A stretch of DNA of 64,000 nucleotides from CAKVLS01 sp045638465 (GCA_045638465.1 JAZUBK010000020.1:27707-91706); one strand, 5' to 3'. Shown: positions 53,246 through 61,929, counted from the stretch's first letter. The notes: generated by a model from the sequence alone, not told the origin. A program made the numbers and translations.

Positions 53246-54148
53246 ATGCTAGAGACGATAAAAAAGATTTTGGCCAAAGAAAATATAAAGTATAATTCGA
53301 TTGAAAAATCAACATCTGGTTTTACAAATGAAGTGTATTTTATAGATGATAAATATGTTGTAAAAATTGTTGCCAAAAGGTCAAAACCCGAAAAGCTAAA
53401 AAAAGAAATTGAGTTTTATAAAAATGTAAAATTTGACTTTATACCTTCTTATATTTGTAGTGGTAATCTTGATGAAATAAACTACCTTATTATTACAAAA
53501 TTGAGAGGTAAAAGTTTGTATTCTGTTTGGCACATATTGACAGATGAACAACGAAACAAATGCTCAAAACAAATTGCAAATATTCTTAAAATTTTTAATC
53601 AACAAAAAGGTGATTTTTTACCTGAAAAATATATTCATATTGATAACAAAAAACGCTTTCAAAAATCATTTAATCTAAACATAGAGATTTTGGAAAAACG
53701 TGGTTTTGATGTTGGCTTTTTGAAAGACTTTGCAAACACAAAATTAGATGTAATAATGAACAAGCAAAAGTTAGGTCTTGTTTATAATGACGCTCATTTT
53801 GATAATTTTATTTTAGACGAAGAAAAACTTTATCTTATTGATTTTGACAGGGTACTTTATTGTTCGATTGATTATGAACTTTTGATTATTGAGCAGATGC
53901 TTGACAACCCTTGTAAATTTGCAAGTGAGGTAGATGAGCCAAATGTCAAACTTGATGATTACAAAAACATACATCAAATTTTGAAACAAAATTATAAAGA
54001 CCTTTTTGATTTTGAGTTTATTGATGACAGAGTTTTTATTTATAGATTTTTGTACAACCTAGGCAACGCTTATGAGTACGATAAGAATGAGTGGATAAAA
54101 ATTGAACTTGATAAATTCAAAAATAGATATAAAAAAACTAAGGATTAA
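53246..54148 (+). CDS. APH-family kinase-like phosphotransferase
   Basis: The 300-residue protein has the protein-kinase-like fold of aminoglycoside and choline kinases. KYVVKIVAKR gives the ATP-binding Lys (about residue 41), LVYNDAHFDNFIL is the catalytic loop (HxDxxxxN replaced by NDAHFDN, with the catalytic Asp one turn earlier), and YLIDFDR is the metal-binding DFD. LIITKLRGKSL is the hinge. Substrate unknown. The start ATG 53246 is preceded by AGTAGGAA. Confidence 0.82.
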   Translation: MLETIKKILAKENIKYNSIEKSTSGFTNEVYFIDDKYVVKIVAKRSKPEKLKKEIEFYKNVKFDFIPSYICSGNLDEINYLIITKLRGKSLYSVWHILTDEQRNKCSKQIANILKIFNQQKGDFLPEKYIHIDNKKRFQKSFNLNIEILEKRGFDVGFLKDFANTKLDVIMNKQKLGLVYNDAHFDNFILDEEKLYLIDFDRVLYCSIDYELLIIEQMLDNPCKFASEVDEPNVKLDDYKNIHQILKQNYKDLFDFEFIDDRVFIYRFLYNLGNAYEYDKNEWIKIELDKFKNRYKKTKD

Positions 54149-54358
54149 AAATCACCTTAGTCAATACTTTAACTGCTGTTAGTGGTACTTGGGTCGTAGT
54201 ATAATAGCTACCTATATACCTATCACAAATAACAATTTGTATGCTAGTATTATAGCGTGGTAATTTTTATTTGTTCAATTAAAAAAATCTTTTTTTGCTA
54301 ACTATAAAATTTGACAAAACTATTTTTATATGATAACTAAAAACATAGGAGAAAAAAT
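54149..54358. other. AT-rich intergenic region with hairpins
   Basis: CTAAGG/CCTTAG spans the end of the previous gene, and ACAAAT-AACA-ATTTGT is at 54225-54240. TATAAT occurs on the plus strand at 54200-54205 and on the minus strand at 54254-54249. A TTGACA at 54311-54316 may be the -35 of the next gene. No reading frame is credible. Confidence 0.4.
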
Positions 54359-54676
54359 ATGCGTTCTGTAAAATGTTCTGGGTGTGGAGCTAATCTTAAT
54401 TTTGATGGCTCACGCAAAATAATGAAATGCCAATATTGTGGCACCGTATACAAAGACGATTCAAAATTTGAAAAGGCTGAGACACTATCTACTCAGCAAA
54501 CCTTTACAACAACCACAGGCAATGGACCAGTGTTTGATGTAAATGGTGATAGACCGAAGTTAAATATTCCAATAATAATTATACTTTGTCTGTTCGGGGC
54601 GTTTCCTTTTGCGTTGCTTTATTTTGCAATGACCAAATCAAGACAAAAAGAGTGGGACAAATTTAACGGAAGGTAA
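54359..54676 (+). CDS. Small zinc-ribbon, single-pass membrane protein
   Basis: The 105-residue protein begins with a zinc ribbon, CSGCG and CQYCG (Cys 6, 9, 24, 27), followed by a Thr/Gln-rich linker and one membrane segment at about residues 69-90. The end is Lys/Arg-rich. Function unknown. TAGGAG precedes the ATG. The frame stays open for 37 more codons after the TAA (see the next entry). Confidence 0.75.
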   Translation: MRSVKCSGCGANLNFDGSRKIMKCQYCGTVYKDDSKFEKAETLSTQQTFTTTTGNGPVFDVNGDRPKLNIPIIIILCLFGAFPFALLYFAMTKSRQKEWDKFNGR

Positions 54677-54790
54677 AAAGGTTATTATTTAGGTAGTGAT
54701 GGAGAAAAATATTTAAAACACATTATGAACGATATGGTTGATAACTCAAATATGGGTGTTTTACCAGCCCTTTATATTTCTCTAAACTAA
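54677..54790 (+). pseudogene. In-frame coding-like stretch after the stop of the zinc-ribbon gene
   Basis: Reading on in the same frame after TAA 54674-54676 gives 37 codons that look like protein (GYYLGSDGEKYLKHIMNDMV, then GVLPALYISLN) and end in TAA 54788-54790. It may be a former C-terminal part cut off by a stop mutation, a fragment of another gene, or chance. Confidence 0.3.
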
Positions 54791-54813
54791 AAAAAATCAA
54801 ACAGTAAAATTAC

Positions 54814-54851
54814 AAAACTTCATTTTTGAAATACAAAATGAAGTTTTTTGT
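54814..54851 (+). terminator. Terminator after the zinc-ribbon membrane gene
   Basis: AAAACTTCATTTT (54814-54826) pairs with AAAATGAAGTTTT (54835-54847), followed by T. Confidence 0.88.
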
Positions 54852-54915
54852 TTGTTTTTTGACTAAAAATTTTACAGTTTAATAAAATAATTTATTAAAG
54901 AGCGGAATTTCTGTA

Positions 54916-54944
54916 TTGACACCATTTGCTGTATGTGTTAAAAT
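54916..54944 (+). promoter_or_regulatory. Promoter of the 55026 coiled-coil protein
   Basis: TTGACA (54916-54921), 17 bases, TAAAAT (54939-54944) with TGT ahead of it. About 75 bases of leader follow. Confidence 0.85.
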
Positions 54945-55025
54945 ACTTTTGGATGAGGTAGCGTTTTGTCTGCCAAATGTAAAAAAATATAGTAAAAATC
55001 GTTTCTTAACATCAGGGGGAAATTT

Positions 55026-56834
55026 ATGACATTTTTAGACGTATTTTTGAAAGTTCTTGCAATTTTGGGTATTATTGCTGTTGGTACCTTTATTATTGTA
55101 TTTTTATCTGATTTACTTATTTCTATCATTGATAATTCAAATGGTATTTTCTTTAGAAGAAACAAAGGTTCTTCAAATCGTGGTGGTAGCTACGGAAGAC
55201 CTAAGATGATTACTCAACAAAGACCTGACGAGTATGAAAAGTTAACATATAACGAGCCAAAACCAGAGCCTAGACCAGAAACTAGACCTGAAGTAAGACA
55301 AGCTCCACAACCTGTAAGACAAGCACCTGTAAGTCCTGCAGCATCTGAGGGTATTGATTACGAAAAAGCTCGTGAAGAAGAACGCCTTGCAGCAAGGGCT
55401 TCTATTTCTCCATCATCTATTAACAAACAAAAAGCCGAAGAAGACGAAAAGACAGCTGAAAGACTAAGACTAATCGAAGCTAGAAGAAGAGAATTTGAGG
55501 CTGCACAAAAAGCTGCTGAGCAAGAAGCAGAAGACGATGATGAAGATGCAATCGACGAAGAAGAAATAAAGAGAATTATTGCTGGAGCAACAGCACAAGA
55601 AACAGCAAAGAAAGAAGAAGAGAAAATAAACAAAGAGGCTCTTCAATCTGAAATTGAAGAAAAACTAAGAAAAGAATACGAAGCAAAACAAGCAGAAATG
55701 ACAGCTCAACAAGCTGAGATCGAAGCAAAACTAAGAGAAGAGCAAGAAGCTAGACTTGCAGAAATCGAAGCAGAAAAAGCAGAGCAAGAAGAAAGAATCG
55801 CTATCATGGAAGCTTACAAAGCGCAACAAGAAGAAAGATTACTAGCTCTAGAAGCAGAAAACGCAGAAAAAGAAACAAAATATGCAGAAGAAGCTCTTAA
55901 AATCAAAGACGAACAAGAAGCTAAAGAAGCAGAAAAAGAAAGACTAGAAAAAGAAATCGAAATTCTAAAAAGACAACTAGAAGAGGCAAACTCTACAGTT
56001 GTTACTCTAACTCAACAAGTTAACGAAAAACCAGAACCAGAAGTTCAAGTTGTATACGAAAAAGTTATTACTGGCAAAGGCATGACAAAAGAAGAAATCG
56101 AAACAAAACTTGCACTTTTGAAACAAAGACTAAAAGCAAACGAAAAAGAACTTTCTGCAAACAAAAAAGATTATTTGCCTCTAAAGAGAGTAAATATGAC
56201 TTTGGCAAACGACGAAAAGAAACTAAGAAGAAAAGAAGCTATGGTTGCCAAAAAGAAAGTTATGCTTTATGGCGTAAACAACTATGTTGATATCGACGAA
56301 GAAAAAGCAAAAGAACTAGCAGAAGAACTAGACCTACTAGAAGGACTAAAACTAAGCGTACAACATTGTCGTGAAGTTATGGAAGCAAACAAAGATAGAT
56401 ACCCAATTCTTGAGAAAACAAATACTATCTTGACAAACAACATCGAAGGTCTAAAGGCAGATATCGCAGAACTAGAAGCTAGACTTGCTGAGTTCCCTGC
56501 AGACGATAGCGATAACGAAGACGGTGGCAAAAAAGAAGTTGCTGAAGATAAAAAACCAGCAGTTAAAAAGCCAGAACCTAAAAAAGAAGTAAAGAAAGAA
56601 GCTCCTAAAAAAGAAGAACCAGCTAAAGAAGTGAAAGCTCCAAAAGTTGAAGAGAAAAAAGCAGAAGAAAAACCTGAAGTTAAACAAGAAGTTAAAAAGG
56701 AAGAACCTGCAAAAAAAGCTGAGCCAAAGAAAGACATAAAAAATGATGGAGATATCGACGTAAGCGGCGGCATGGCTGACGATGACGTAGAGGCTTTGGT
56801 TAATGCAATACTAGGAACTACTGATAAAAAGTAA
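55026..56834 (+). CDS. Single-pass membrane protein with long coiled coil; function unknown
   Basis: The 602-residue protein has one membrane segment at about residues 8-34, then a Pro/Arg/Glu-rich stretch. A very long Ala/Glu/Lys/Gln coiled coil runs from about 112 to 490, with the insertion TGKGMTKEEIETKLALLKQR near 345. A Lys-Pro-Glu low-complexity linker (about 497-572) and a short acidic end, GDIDVSGGMADDDVEALVNA, follow. The plan (membrane anchor, coiled coil, KPA/KPE linker, acidic tail) repeats that of the 4441 protein. It could be an envelope-associated scaffold; no known family is recognised. It has a near-consensus promoter and AGGGGG before the ATG. Confidence 0.8.
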   Translation: MTFLDVFLKVLAILGIIAVGTFIIVFLSDLLISIIDNSNGIFFRRNKGSSNRGGSYGRPKMITQQRPDEYEKLTYNEPKPEPRPETRPEVRQAPQPVRQAPVSPAASEGIDYEKAREEERLAARASISPSSINKQKAEEDEKTAERLRLIEARRREFEAAQKAAEQEAEDDDEDAIDEEEIKRIIAGATAQETAKKEEEKINKEALQSEIEEKLRKEYEAKQAEMTAQQAEIEAKLREEQEARLAEIEAEKAEQEERIAIMEAYKAQQEERLLALEAENAEKETKYAEEALKIKDEQEAKEAEKERLEKEIEILKRQLEEANSTVVTLTQQVNEKPEPEVQVVYEKVITGKGMTKEEIETKLALLKQRLKANEKELSANKKDYLPLKRVNMTLANDEKKLRRKEAMVAKKKVMLYGVNNYVDIDEEKAKELAEELDLLEGLKLSVQHCREVMEANKDRYPILEKTNTILTNNIEGLKADIAELEARLAEFPADDSDNEDGGKKEVAEDKKPAVKKPEPKKEVKKEAPKKEEPAKEVKAPKVEEKKAEEKPEVKQEVKKEEPAKKAEPKKDIKNDGDIDVSGGMADDDVEALVNAILGTTDKK

Positions 56835-56841
56835 AAATATT

Positions 56842-56880
56842 AAAAAAGACTTGTAGAAAAAACAAGTCTTTTTTTTATTA
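56842..56880 (+). terminator. Terminator of the coiled-coil gene
   Basis: AAAAAAGACTTGT (56842-56854) pairs with ACAAGTCTTTTTT (56862-56874), followed by T. Confidence 0.92.
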
Positions 56881-56936
56881 AAAATATTGGTGTAAAAAAC
56901 TTTAATATGATAATATAATAATATAAGGAAATTGAA

Positions 56937-57815
56937 ATGTTTAGACTATTTAGAAGAAAAGAAAAACAAAATGAAACTTTGAAGAAAAATAAAAAAGTGA
57001 AAATAGGCCTTGCTTTTGGCGGTGGCGGTGCAAGAGGATTTGTGCACGTTGGTGTTATGAAAGCGTTTGAAGAGGCAGGTATTGAGTTTGATGCGGTTGC
57101 TGGTACTAGTGCTGGTAGTATAATGGCAGCTTTTTATGCTGCTGGATATAAGTATGACGAAATCATACCTATTGCAAAATCTATCAAAGAAAAAGATATT
57201 CGTAACAGCAAACTTATTTTTATTCCTTCATCAACCACAGGTATTGAAAATTTGATTACAAACAACCTTGGTAATATAAATGTAAACTCTTTAAAAAAGC
57301 CACTTGCCGTAGTTACTGTAGACCTTATGTCGGGTAATGAAGTTATCTTTACCAAAGGTAATCTTGCAAAGGTAGTTGCAGGAAGTTGTTGTTATCCAGG
57401 AGTTTTTAATCCTGTAGTTTACGAAAATATGCATCTTATTGATGGCGGGTTGAAAAATAATATTCCTAGCGATGTTTTGAAACTTTTTGATTGTGATTAT
57501 GTTATAGCGGTAGACGCAAACCCATCACGTGGTGGCGGTACTGCATCTCTTAAACTTATGGACGTGCTTGGTGCTAGTCTTAGTATTGGCACAAAGTCAA
57601 ACTCTGTCAAAGGTTATATGTTTGCAGACCTAGTCATAAAACCCGACACAAAAAGGTTTAAATCTACTAAAGCTACAGGTATGAATGATATGATAGAAGA
57701 AGGTTATACTGCTGCAAAACTAGTTATACCTGATATTCTAAAAATGATTTCGGTTAAACCAAAAAGAAAAAACAAAACTCCATTTGATAGGGGTGACGAC
57801 GTAGATGTCATTTAA
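56937..57815 (+). CDS. Patatin-like phospholipase (RssA/YchK-like)
   Basis: The 292-residue protein has the oxyanion-hole motif FGGGGARGFVHVGV, the nucleophile in AGTSAGS (about residue 61), and the catalytic Asp in IDGGLKNNIP, the full Ser-Asp dyad set of bacterial patatins. Residues 1-25 are basic and could hold it to the membrane. It should hydrolyse acyl lipids. AAGGAAATTG precedes the ATG. The next gene starts 15 bases on. Confidence 0.93.
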   Translation: MFRLFRRKEKQNETLKKNKKVKIGLAFGGGGARGFVHVGVMKAFEEAGIEFDAVAGTSAGSIMAAFYAAGYKYDEIIPIAKSIKEKDIRNSKLIFIPSSTTGIENLITNNLGNINVNSLKKPLAVVTVDLMSGNEVIFTKGNLAKVVAGSCCYPGVFNPVVYENMHLIDGGLKNNIPSDVLKLFDCDYVIAVDANPSRGGGTASLKLMDVLGASLSIGTKSNSVKGYMFADLVIKPDTKRFKSTKATGMNDMIEEGYTAAKLVIPDILKMISVKPKRKNKTPFDRGDDVDVI

Positions 57816-57830
57816 TGAGAGGAGGTACCT

Positions 57831-58961
57831 ATGACAAACAAATATATTTTCTCAAAAGCACGTGTTTTAATTTTTTTGCTAGTTGCAGCCATAGTTGGCG
57901 TTAGTTTTTTGTTTGCAGATACTATTGAGTCATTTATAAATCAAGGCGGCGGTGTATCAGCAGGTAGCTTAGAAGAGATAGAAGAAGGCGATTTGCAACT
58001 GCACTATATCTATGCAGGTCAAGCAGACTGCACAGCTATTAGACTTCCTGATAACAAAGTAATGATTATAGACTCTGGCGAAGAAACCAATGCTGAAATG
58101 GTAACTACTTATCTTAATGATGTTTTCTTTGAAAGTGGCGAAAATACTATTGATTATTTTATCTTAACTCATACTGACAAAGACCACATCGGCGGAGCAA
58201 AAGTTTTGCTAGAAAATTATGACGTTAAAGCCGTGTATAGACCAAGAGTTACCAGCAAGTCAGAAACTGCAATTTCTGGGGTTTTGGCAATTACCACAAA
58301 TATTTGGGATAATACCGTAAAAGCAATGTCAAATGCTGACGAAGTAATAACTATTGAGCCAGACCTTGAGATTGAGTATACAGATACCCAAGATGCTCAA
58401 AATAGTTATTCATTTACTTTCTATGGCCCACTAGATGACTATTCTGACCCTAATGATTATTCACCAGTTATGATGTTAGAAAACGCTGGTAAAAAATATA
58501 TGTTTACTGGCGATGCTAGTAGCGATGTCGAAAAAGAATTTTTGGCTGCATACACAAACCATGCTGATTTTGATGTTGACGTGCTAAAAGCAGGGCACCA
58601 TGGCAGCGACACATCTTCTTGCAGTGAATTTTTAGAAGTTGTAAAACCAGAATATACTATTATAAGTTGTGGTATAGATAATAAATATGGTCACCCACAC
58701 AATGAAGTTATTAATAATCTTGAGGCAGCACATTCTCAAATTTTGAGAACAGATGTTAGCGACAGTATACTAATATATAATAGAGATGGCGAGATTAAAT
58801 ACATAGCAGACTTTTTTGAACCTGCAAAATATAACATTGAGTGGTGGTACATCGCAGCTGGTATTTTGGTAGTGACTGCAGTATTGTGTTTTTACCCAAA
58901 ATCAAAAGTAAAAAGTATGGCAAGAAAAGCCGCAAGAGATACATACAAAAATTATAAATAA
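57831..58961 (+). CDS. Membrane-anchored metallo-beta-lactamase-fold protein (ComEC C-terminal type)
   Basis: The 376-residue protein has a membrane segment at about residues 11-30, an extracellular hydrolase domain, and a second segment near 345-361. Metal motifs are HTDKDHIGG (about residue 104), FTGDAS, GHHGSDTS and CGIDNKYGHPH, the set of the ComEC-type competence nuclease domain. Free-standing relatives without the ComEC channel are common in Firmicutes and may cut extracellular DNA or phosphodiesters. AGAGGAGG precedes the ATG. It is co-transcribed with the patatin gene. Confidence 0.88.
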   Translation: MTNKYIFSKARVLIFLLVAAIVGVSFLFADTIESFINQGGGVSAGSLEEIEEGDLQLHYIYAGQADCTAIRLPDNKVMIIDSGEETNAEMVTTYLNDVFFESGENTIDYFILTHTDKDHIGGAKVLLENYDVKAVYRPRVTSKSETAISGVLAITTNIWDNTVKAMSNADEVITIEPDLEIEYTDTQDAQNSYSFTFYGPLDDYSDPNDYSPVMMLENAGKKYMFTGDASSDVEKEFLAAYTNHADFDVDVLKAGHHGSDTSSCSEFLEVVKPEYTIISCGIDNKYGHPHNEVINNLEAAHSQILRTDVSDSILIYNRDGEIKYIADFFEPAKYNIEWWYIAAGILVVTAVLCFYPKSKVKSMARKAARDTYKNYK

Positions 58962-58968
58962 GTATAAT

Positions 58969-59003
58969 AAAAAGTAAGGTAAATTTTGCCTTACTTTTTT
59001 TTG
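58969..59003 (+). terminator. Terminator after the MBL gene
   Basis: AAAGTAAGG (58971-58979) pairs with CCTTACTTT (58989-58997), followed by T. Confidence 0.9.
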
Positions 59004-59029
59004 TTTTTTATACTATCATTTATTTGTTT

Positions 59030-59057
59030 TTGACATAAAAAAATGTTATTATATAGG
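59030..59057 (+). promoter_or_regulatory. Probable promoter of the pseudokinase-transketolase pair
   Basis: TTGACA (59030-59035), 16 bases, TATAGG (59052-59057); the -10 is weak. Confidence 0.5.
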
Positions 59058-59077
59058 TATAAAGAGGAAACTACAAA

Positions 59078-59587
59078 GTGAAAAACAATATTACATTTAT
59101 ATGCGTTGTAAATAGTTTTGGCAGAGAAGTTGCAAAAGCTGTTGCAGAAAAGCTAGATCTTTATTATGCCGATATCAATGATTTTCTTGATTTTAGCATG
59201 GCTACAAGTGCTCAAGAAGTAATCAACCTATGTGGTCCAGAATATCTAGCAAAACTTGAACAAGAAGCTGTAGAAACTGTTGCATCTTTTGAAAACACAA
59301 TTATTTCTGTGGAAACAAGATTTTTTATGAGTCCAAAAAGTCGTCATAGCCTAAAAGACGGCAGCATGATAGTTTATCTAAAGCTTGACAGAAAGTCTTA
59401 TGACAAATATGTAGATAGTGTCAAAGAAGAAGACAAAAAGTTAGAACTAGAAAACATAAAAACAGTATTTGACGAATATGATGCTATGTGCAGTCGTAGT
59501 TGTGATATTACTATCGACCTAAAAGACCTAAACGAAAAAACAACTGTTAAAAAATCTTTGAAACTCATTAACAATTATTTCAAATAA
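59078..59587 (+). CDS. Shikimate-kinase-fold protein lacking the P-loop (probable pseudoenzyme)
   Basis: The 169-residue protein follows AroK from end to end. FICVVNSFGREVAKAVAEKL stands where GxxGxGKST should be, and YYADINDFLD matches F-D-D-ELIE. GPEYLAKLEQEAV matches GExxFRxxE, and ISVETRFFMSPKSRHSLK replaces the GGG-containing loop. CSRSCDITIDLKD matches the ADI-VD end. The Walker Lys and Ser/Thr, the GGG loop and the lid RPLL are all missing, so kinase activity is unlikely. The start is GTG after AAAGAGGAAA. It sits 17 bases ahead of transketolase, whose product erythrose 4-phosphate feeds the shikimate pathway; a regulatory role is speculation. Confidence 0.7.
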   Translation: MKNNITFICVVNSFGREVAKAVAEKLDLYYADINDFLDFSMATSAQEVINLCGPEYLAKLEQEAVETVASFENTIISVETRFFMSPKSRHSLKDGSMIVYLKLDRKSYDKYVDSVKEEDKKLELENIKTVFDEYDAMCSRSCDITIDLKDLNEKTTVKKSLKLINNYFK

Positions 59588-59604
59588 AAAGGAAAAATAT
59601 TATT

Positions 59605-61587
59605 ATGAAGATAGATGATAAAGTAGTAAATTACCTTAGAGTTACAGGTTGTAACATGATAACAAATGCGGGTTCTGGGCACCCAGGTATTGTCTTGTCT
59701 GGAGCGCCAATTTTGTATTCTATTTACAAAAACGCCTCTATCAATAGTAGCGATAGCCACTATTTTAATAGAGATAGAATCGTAGTATCAGCAGGTCATG
59801 GCTCTGCGCTATACTATGCTACACTACAACTATTTGGATATAATATTTCTATCGACGACCTAAAGGCTTTTAGAAAGTCAGGTTCTAACACACCTGGTCA
59901 CCCAGAAGTTTATATCACAGATGGAGTAGACTGCTCTACAGGTCCTCTAGGTCAAGGTATTGCTAACGCAGTTGGTTTTGCTATAGCAGAGACATATATG
60001 GCTGCAAGATATAACCAAGCCGACAACAACCTTATCGACCACTATACATATGCCTTTTGTGGTGACGGCTGTTTGATGGAAGGTGTTGCAAATGAGGCAA
60101 TCTCTCTTGCTGGACATTTAAAACTAAACAAACTTATTGTTTTGTACGATTGCAATAAAGTTACTATCGAAGGTGGCCTAAATATGGTCAATAGCGAAAA
60201 TGTAAAGTCAAAATTTACTGCTCAGGGCTGGAACGTACTTGAGGTAAAAAATGGCAATTCTATTGATGAAATTGAAGTTGCAATCAACCTTGCTAAACAA
60301 TCAAGAAACAAACCAAGTTTGATTATTGTAAATACAACTATTGGTTATGGTAGCGACTATGCAGGTAACGCAAAGTGCCACGGCAGTCCGCTAAAACAAG
60401 AAGAAATAACAAACCTAAAAGTAAACCTAGAATATTTAGAAAGCGACTGGAAGATTCCTACCGATATCAAAAAGCATATCGCAAAAATCAATGACGCTAA
60501 ACTAAAAAATTACAAAACTTATCAAAAACTTCTAAACAAATACAAAGTAAAATACTATAGCGATTACGAAGAACTAAGAGATTGCGTAGACGGTATAGAA
60601 TATGATGTGTTGCCAATCATAAACGATCACAAACATAAGTTTAGCGATAACCAAAGCACACGTGATATCAATGGCATCGTACTAAACGCAGTAGCAAAAG
60701 CTGTTCCTGCTATTATCGGCGGAAACGCAGACCTTGGCCCATCTACTAAGGCAGTTTTGAAAGAAGAAGAAACATACACCCCAACAAATAGAGCAGGAAA
60801 GAACCTTTGCTTTGGTATCAGAGAACATGCTATGGGCGCTATCTGCAATGGTATTTCACTTCACGGTGGCTTGATGCCATATTGTGGTACTTTCTTTGCT
60901 TTCGAAAACTATATGACACCTGCTATTCGTATGTCAGCACTTATGCCAACACCAGTTATTTATACATTTACTCACGATAGCGTAGCCGTTGGCGAAGACG
61001 GACCTACTCATCAACCAGTAGAACAAATAGCAACACTTAGAGCTATGCCAAATCTTAGAGTGTTTAGACCAGCAAACTACGAGGAAAACTTTGTTGCTTA
61101 TGACTGCGCACTAAATACTAGATACCCAACTGCAATTATACTTTCTCGTCAAAACTTCAGAAGAGTTGCGGGAGATGCAAAAGAAGCTCAAAAGGGCGGT
61201 TATATCGTAAAACCTGCTAAAAATACAAAAGCAACTATTATCGCAACAGGTAGCGAAGTAAGTTTAGCTGTAGAAATAGCAGAAAAACTAGACAAAAGAG
61301 GTGTGCCAACAGCAGTAGTATCTATGCCTTGCGTAGAGTTGTTTGAAGAGCAAAGTGCTCAACATAAAAACAAAACTCTTGGCAAAAACACTCAAGTATA
61401 TGCAATAGAGGCTAGTAGCGACAATGTTTGGTATAAGTTCGTAACCGAAAAAGATAATGTATTTAACATTACAGAGTTCGGCAGAAGCTGTGAACCAGAA
61501 GAACTTATGAGAGAACTAGGCCTTAGCGAAACTAAGATTATGAACAAAATTCTAAAAGACTTCAAAAAGCCAATCATTAAAGAATAA
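59605..61587 (+). CDS. tkt: Transketolase
   Basis: The 660-residue thiamine-diphosphate enzyme moves two-carbon units in the pentose phosphate pathway. It has NAGSGHPGIVLSGAPI, HPEVYITDGVDCSTGPLGQG, the TPP motif GDGCLMEGVANEAISLAGHL, GIREHAMGAICNG and HDSVAVGEDGPTHQPVEQ. Length is typical. AAAGGAAAAA precedes the ATG. A strong terminator follows. Confidence 0.98.
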   Translation: MKIDDKVVNYLRVTGCNMITNAGSGHPGIVLSGAPILYSIYKNASINSSDSHYFNRDRIVVSAGHGSALYYATLQLFGYNISIDDLKAFRKSGSNTPGHPEVYITDGVDCSTGPLGQGIANAVGFAIAETYMAARYNQADNNLIDHYTYAFCGDGCLMEGVANEAISLAGHLKLNKLIVLYDCNKVTIEGGLNMVNSENVKSKFTAQGWNVLEVKNGNSIDEIEVAINLAKQSRNKPSLIIVNTTIGYGSDYAGNAKCHGSPLKQEEITNLKVNLEYLESDWKIPTDIKKHIAKINDAKLKNYKTYQKLLNKYKVKYYSDYEELRDCVDGIEYDVLPIINDHKHKFSDNQSTRDINGIVLNAVAKAVPAIIGGNADLGPSTKAVLKEEETYTPTNRAGKNLCFGIREHAMGAICNGISLHGGLMPYCGTFFAFENYMTPAIRMSALMPTPVIYTFTHDSVAVGEDGPTHQPVEQIATLRAMPNLRVFRPANYEENFVAYDCALNTRYPTAIILSRQNFRRVAGDAKEAQKGGYIVKPAKNTKATIIATGSEVSLAVEIAEKLDKRGVPTAVVSMPCVELFEEQSAQHKNKTLGKNTQVYAIEASSDNVWYKFVTEKDNVFNITEFGRSCEPEELMRELGLSETKIMNKILKDFKKPIIKE

Positions 61588-61592
61588 AAAAT

Positions 61593-61625
61593 AAAAAGCA
61601 GTTTGATTAAACTGCTTTTTTTTAT
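61593..61625 (+). terminator. Terminator of transketolase
   Basis: AAAAAGCAGTTT (61593-61604) pairs with AAACTGCTTTTT (61609-61620), followed by T. Confidence 0.93.
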
Positions 61626-61869
61626 TTTGTATTTTTGCATTTATAAATGTTTTTTATAATTCAAAACACACATAGTTTTCTTTTGGTTGGCTATCGCTTT
61701 TTGTTGCTATCTTAGAAAAAGAATTTAGAGCAAAAAATTATTATAACTGTTATTATATTGTGTAAAAGTGATTTTATTTCTTTCCATACCCACATTATAT
61801 CGCAAGGCGTATATTTTTTCGATAGGGCAAAGAAAGTGGCAAAAAAGCCCCTTTTAGCGTCAAAATCGA
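61626..61869. other. AT-rich gene-free region
   Basis: Nothing convincing is seen apart from scattered A/T tracts. It precedes the poly-G promoter. Confidence 0.4.
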
Positions 61870-61898
61870 TTGACAAACGGGGGGGGGGGTGTTACACT
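61870..61898 (+). promoter_or_regulatory. Promoter with an 11-G tract in its spacer, candidate phase-variable switch
   Basis: TTGACA (61870-61875), a 17-base spacer and TACACT (61893-61898) with TGT before it. The spacer holds G x 11 at 61879-61889. Homopolymers between -35 and -10 change length by slippage and switch transcription in other bacteria; here the present length gives the ideal spacing, that is, the ON state. Confidence 0.7.
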
Positions 61899-61929
61899 TA
61901 AATGAGTTAAAGGAGGATTGAAAAAAATA

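Noticed and set aside
56282..56773. Minus-strand 163-codon frame rich in Ser and Phe
   Set aside because: It is the antisense shadow of GAA/AAA/GCA-rich coiled-coil codons; no start signal is seen.
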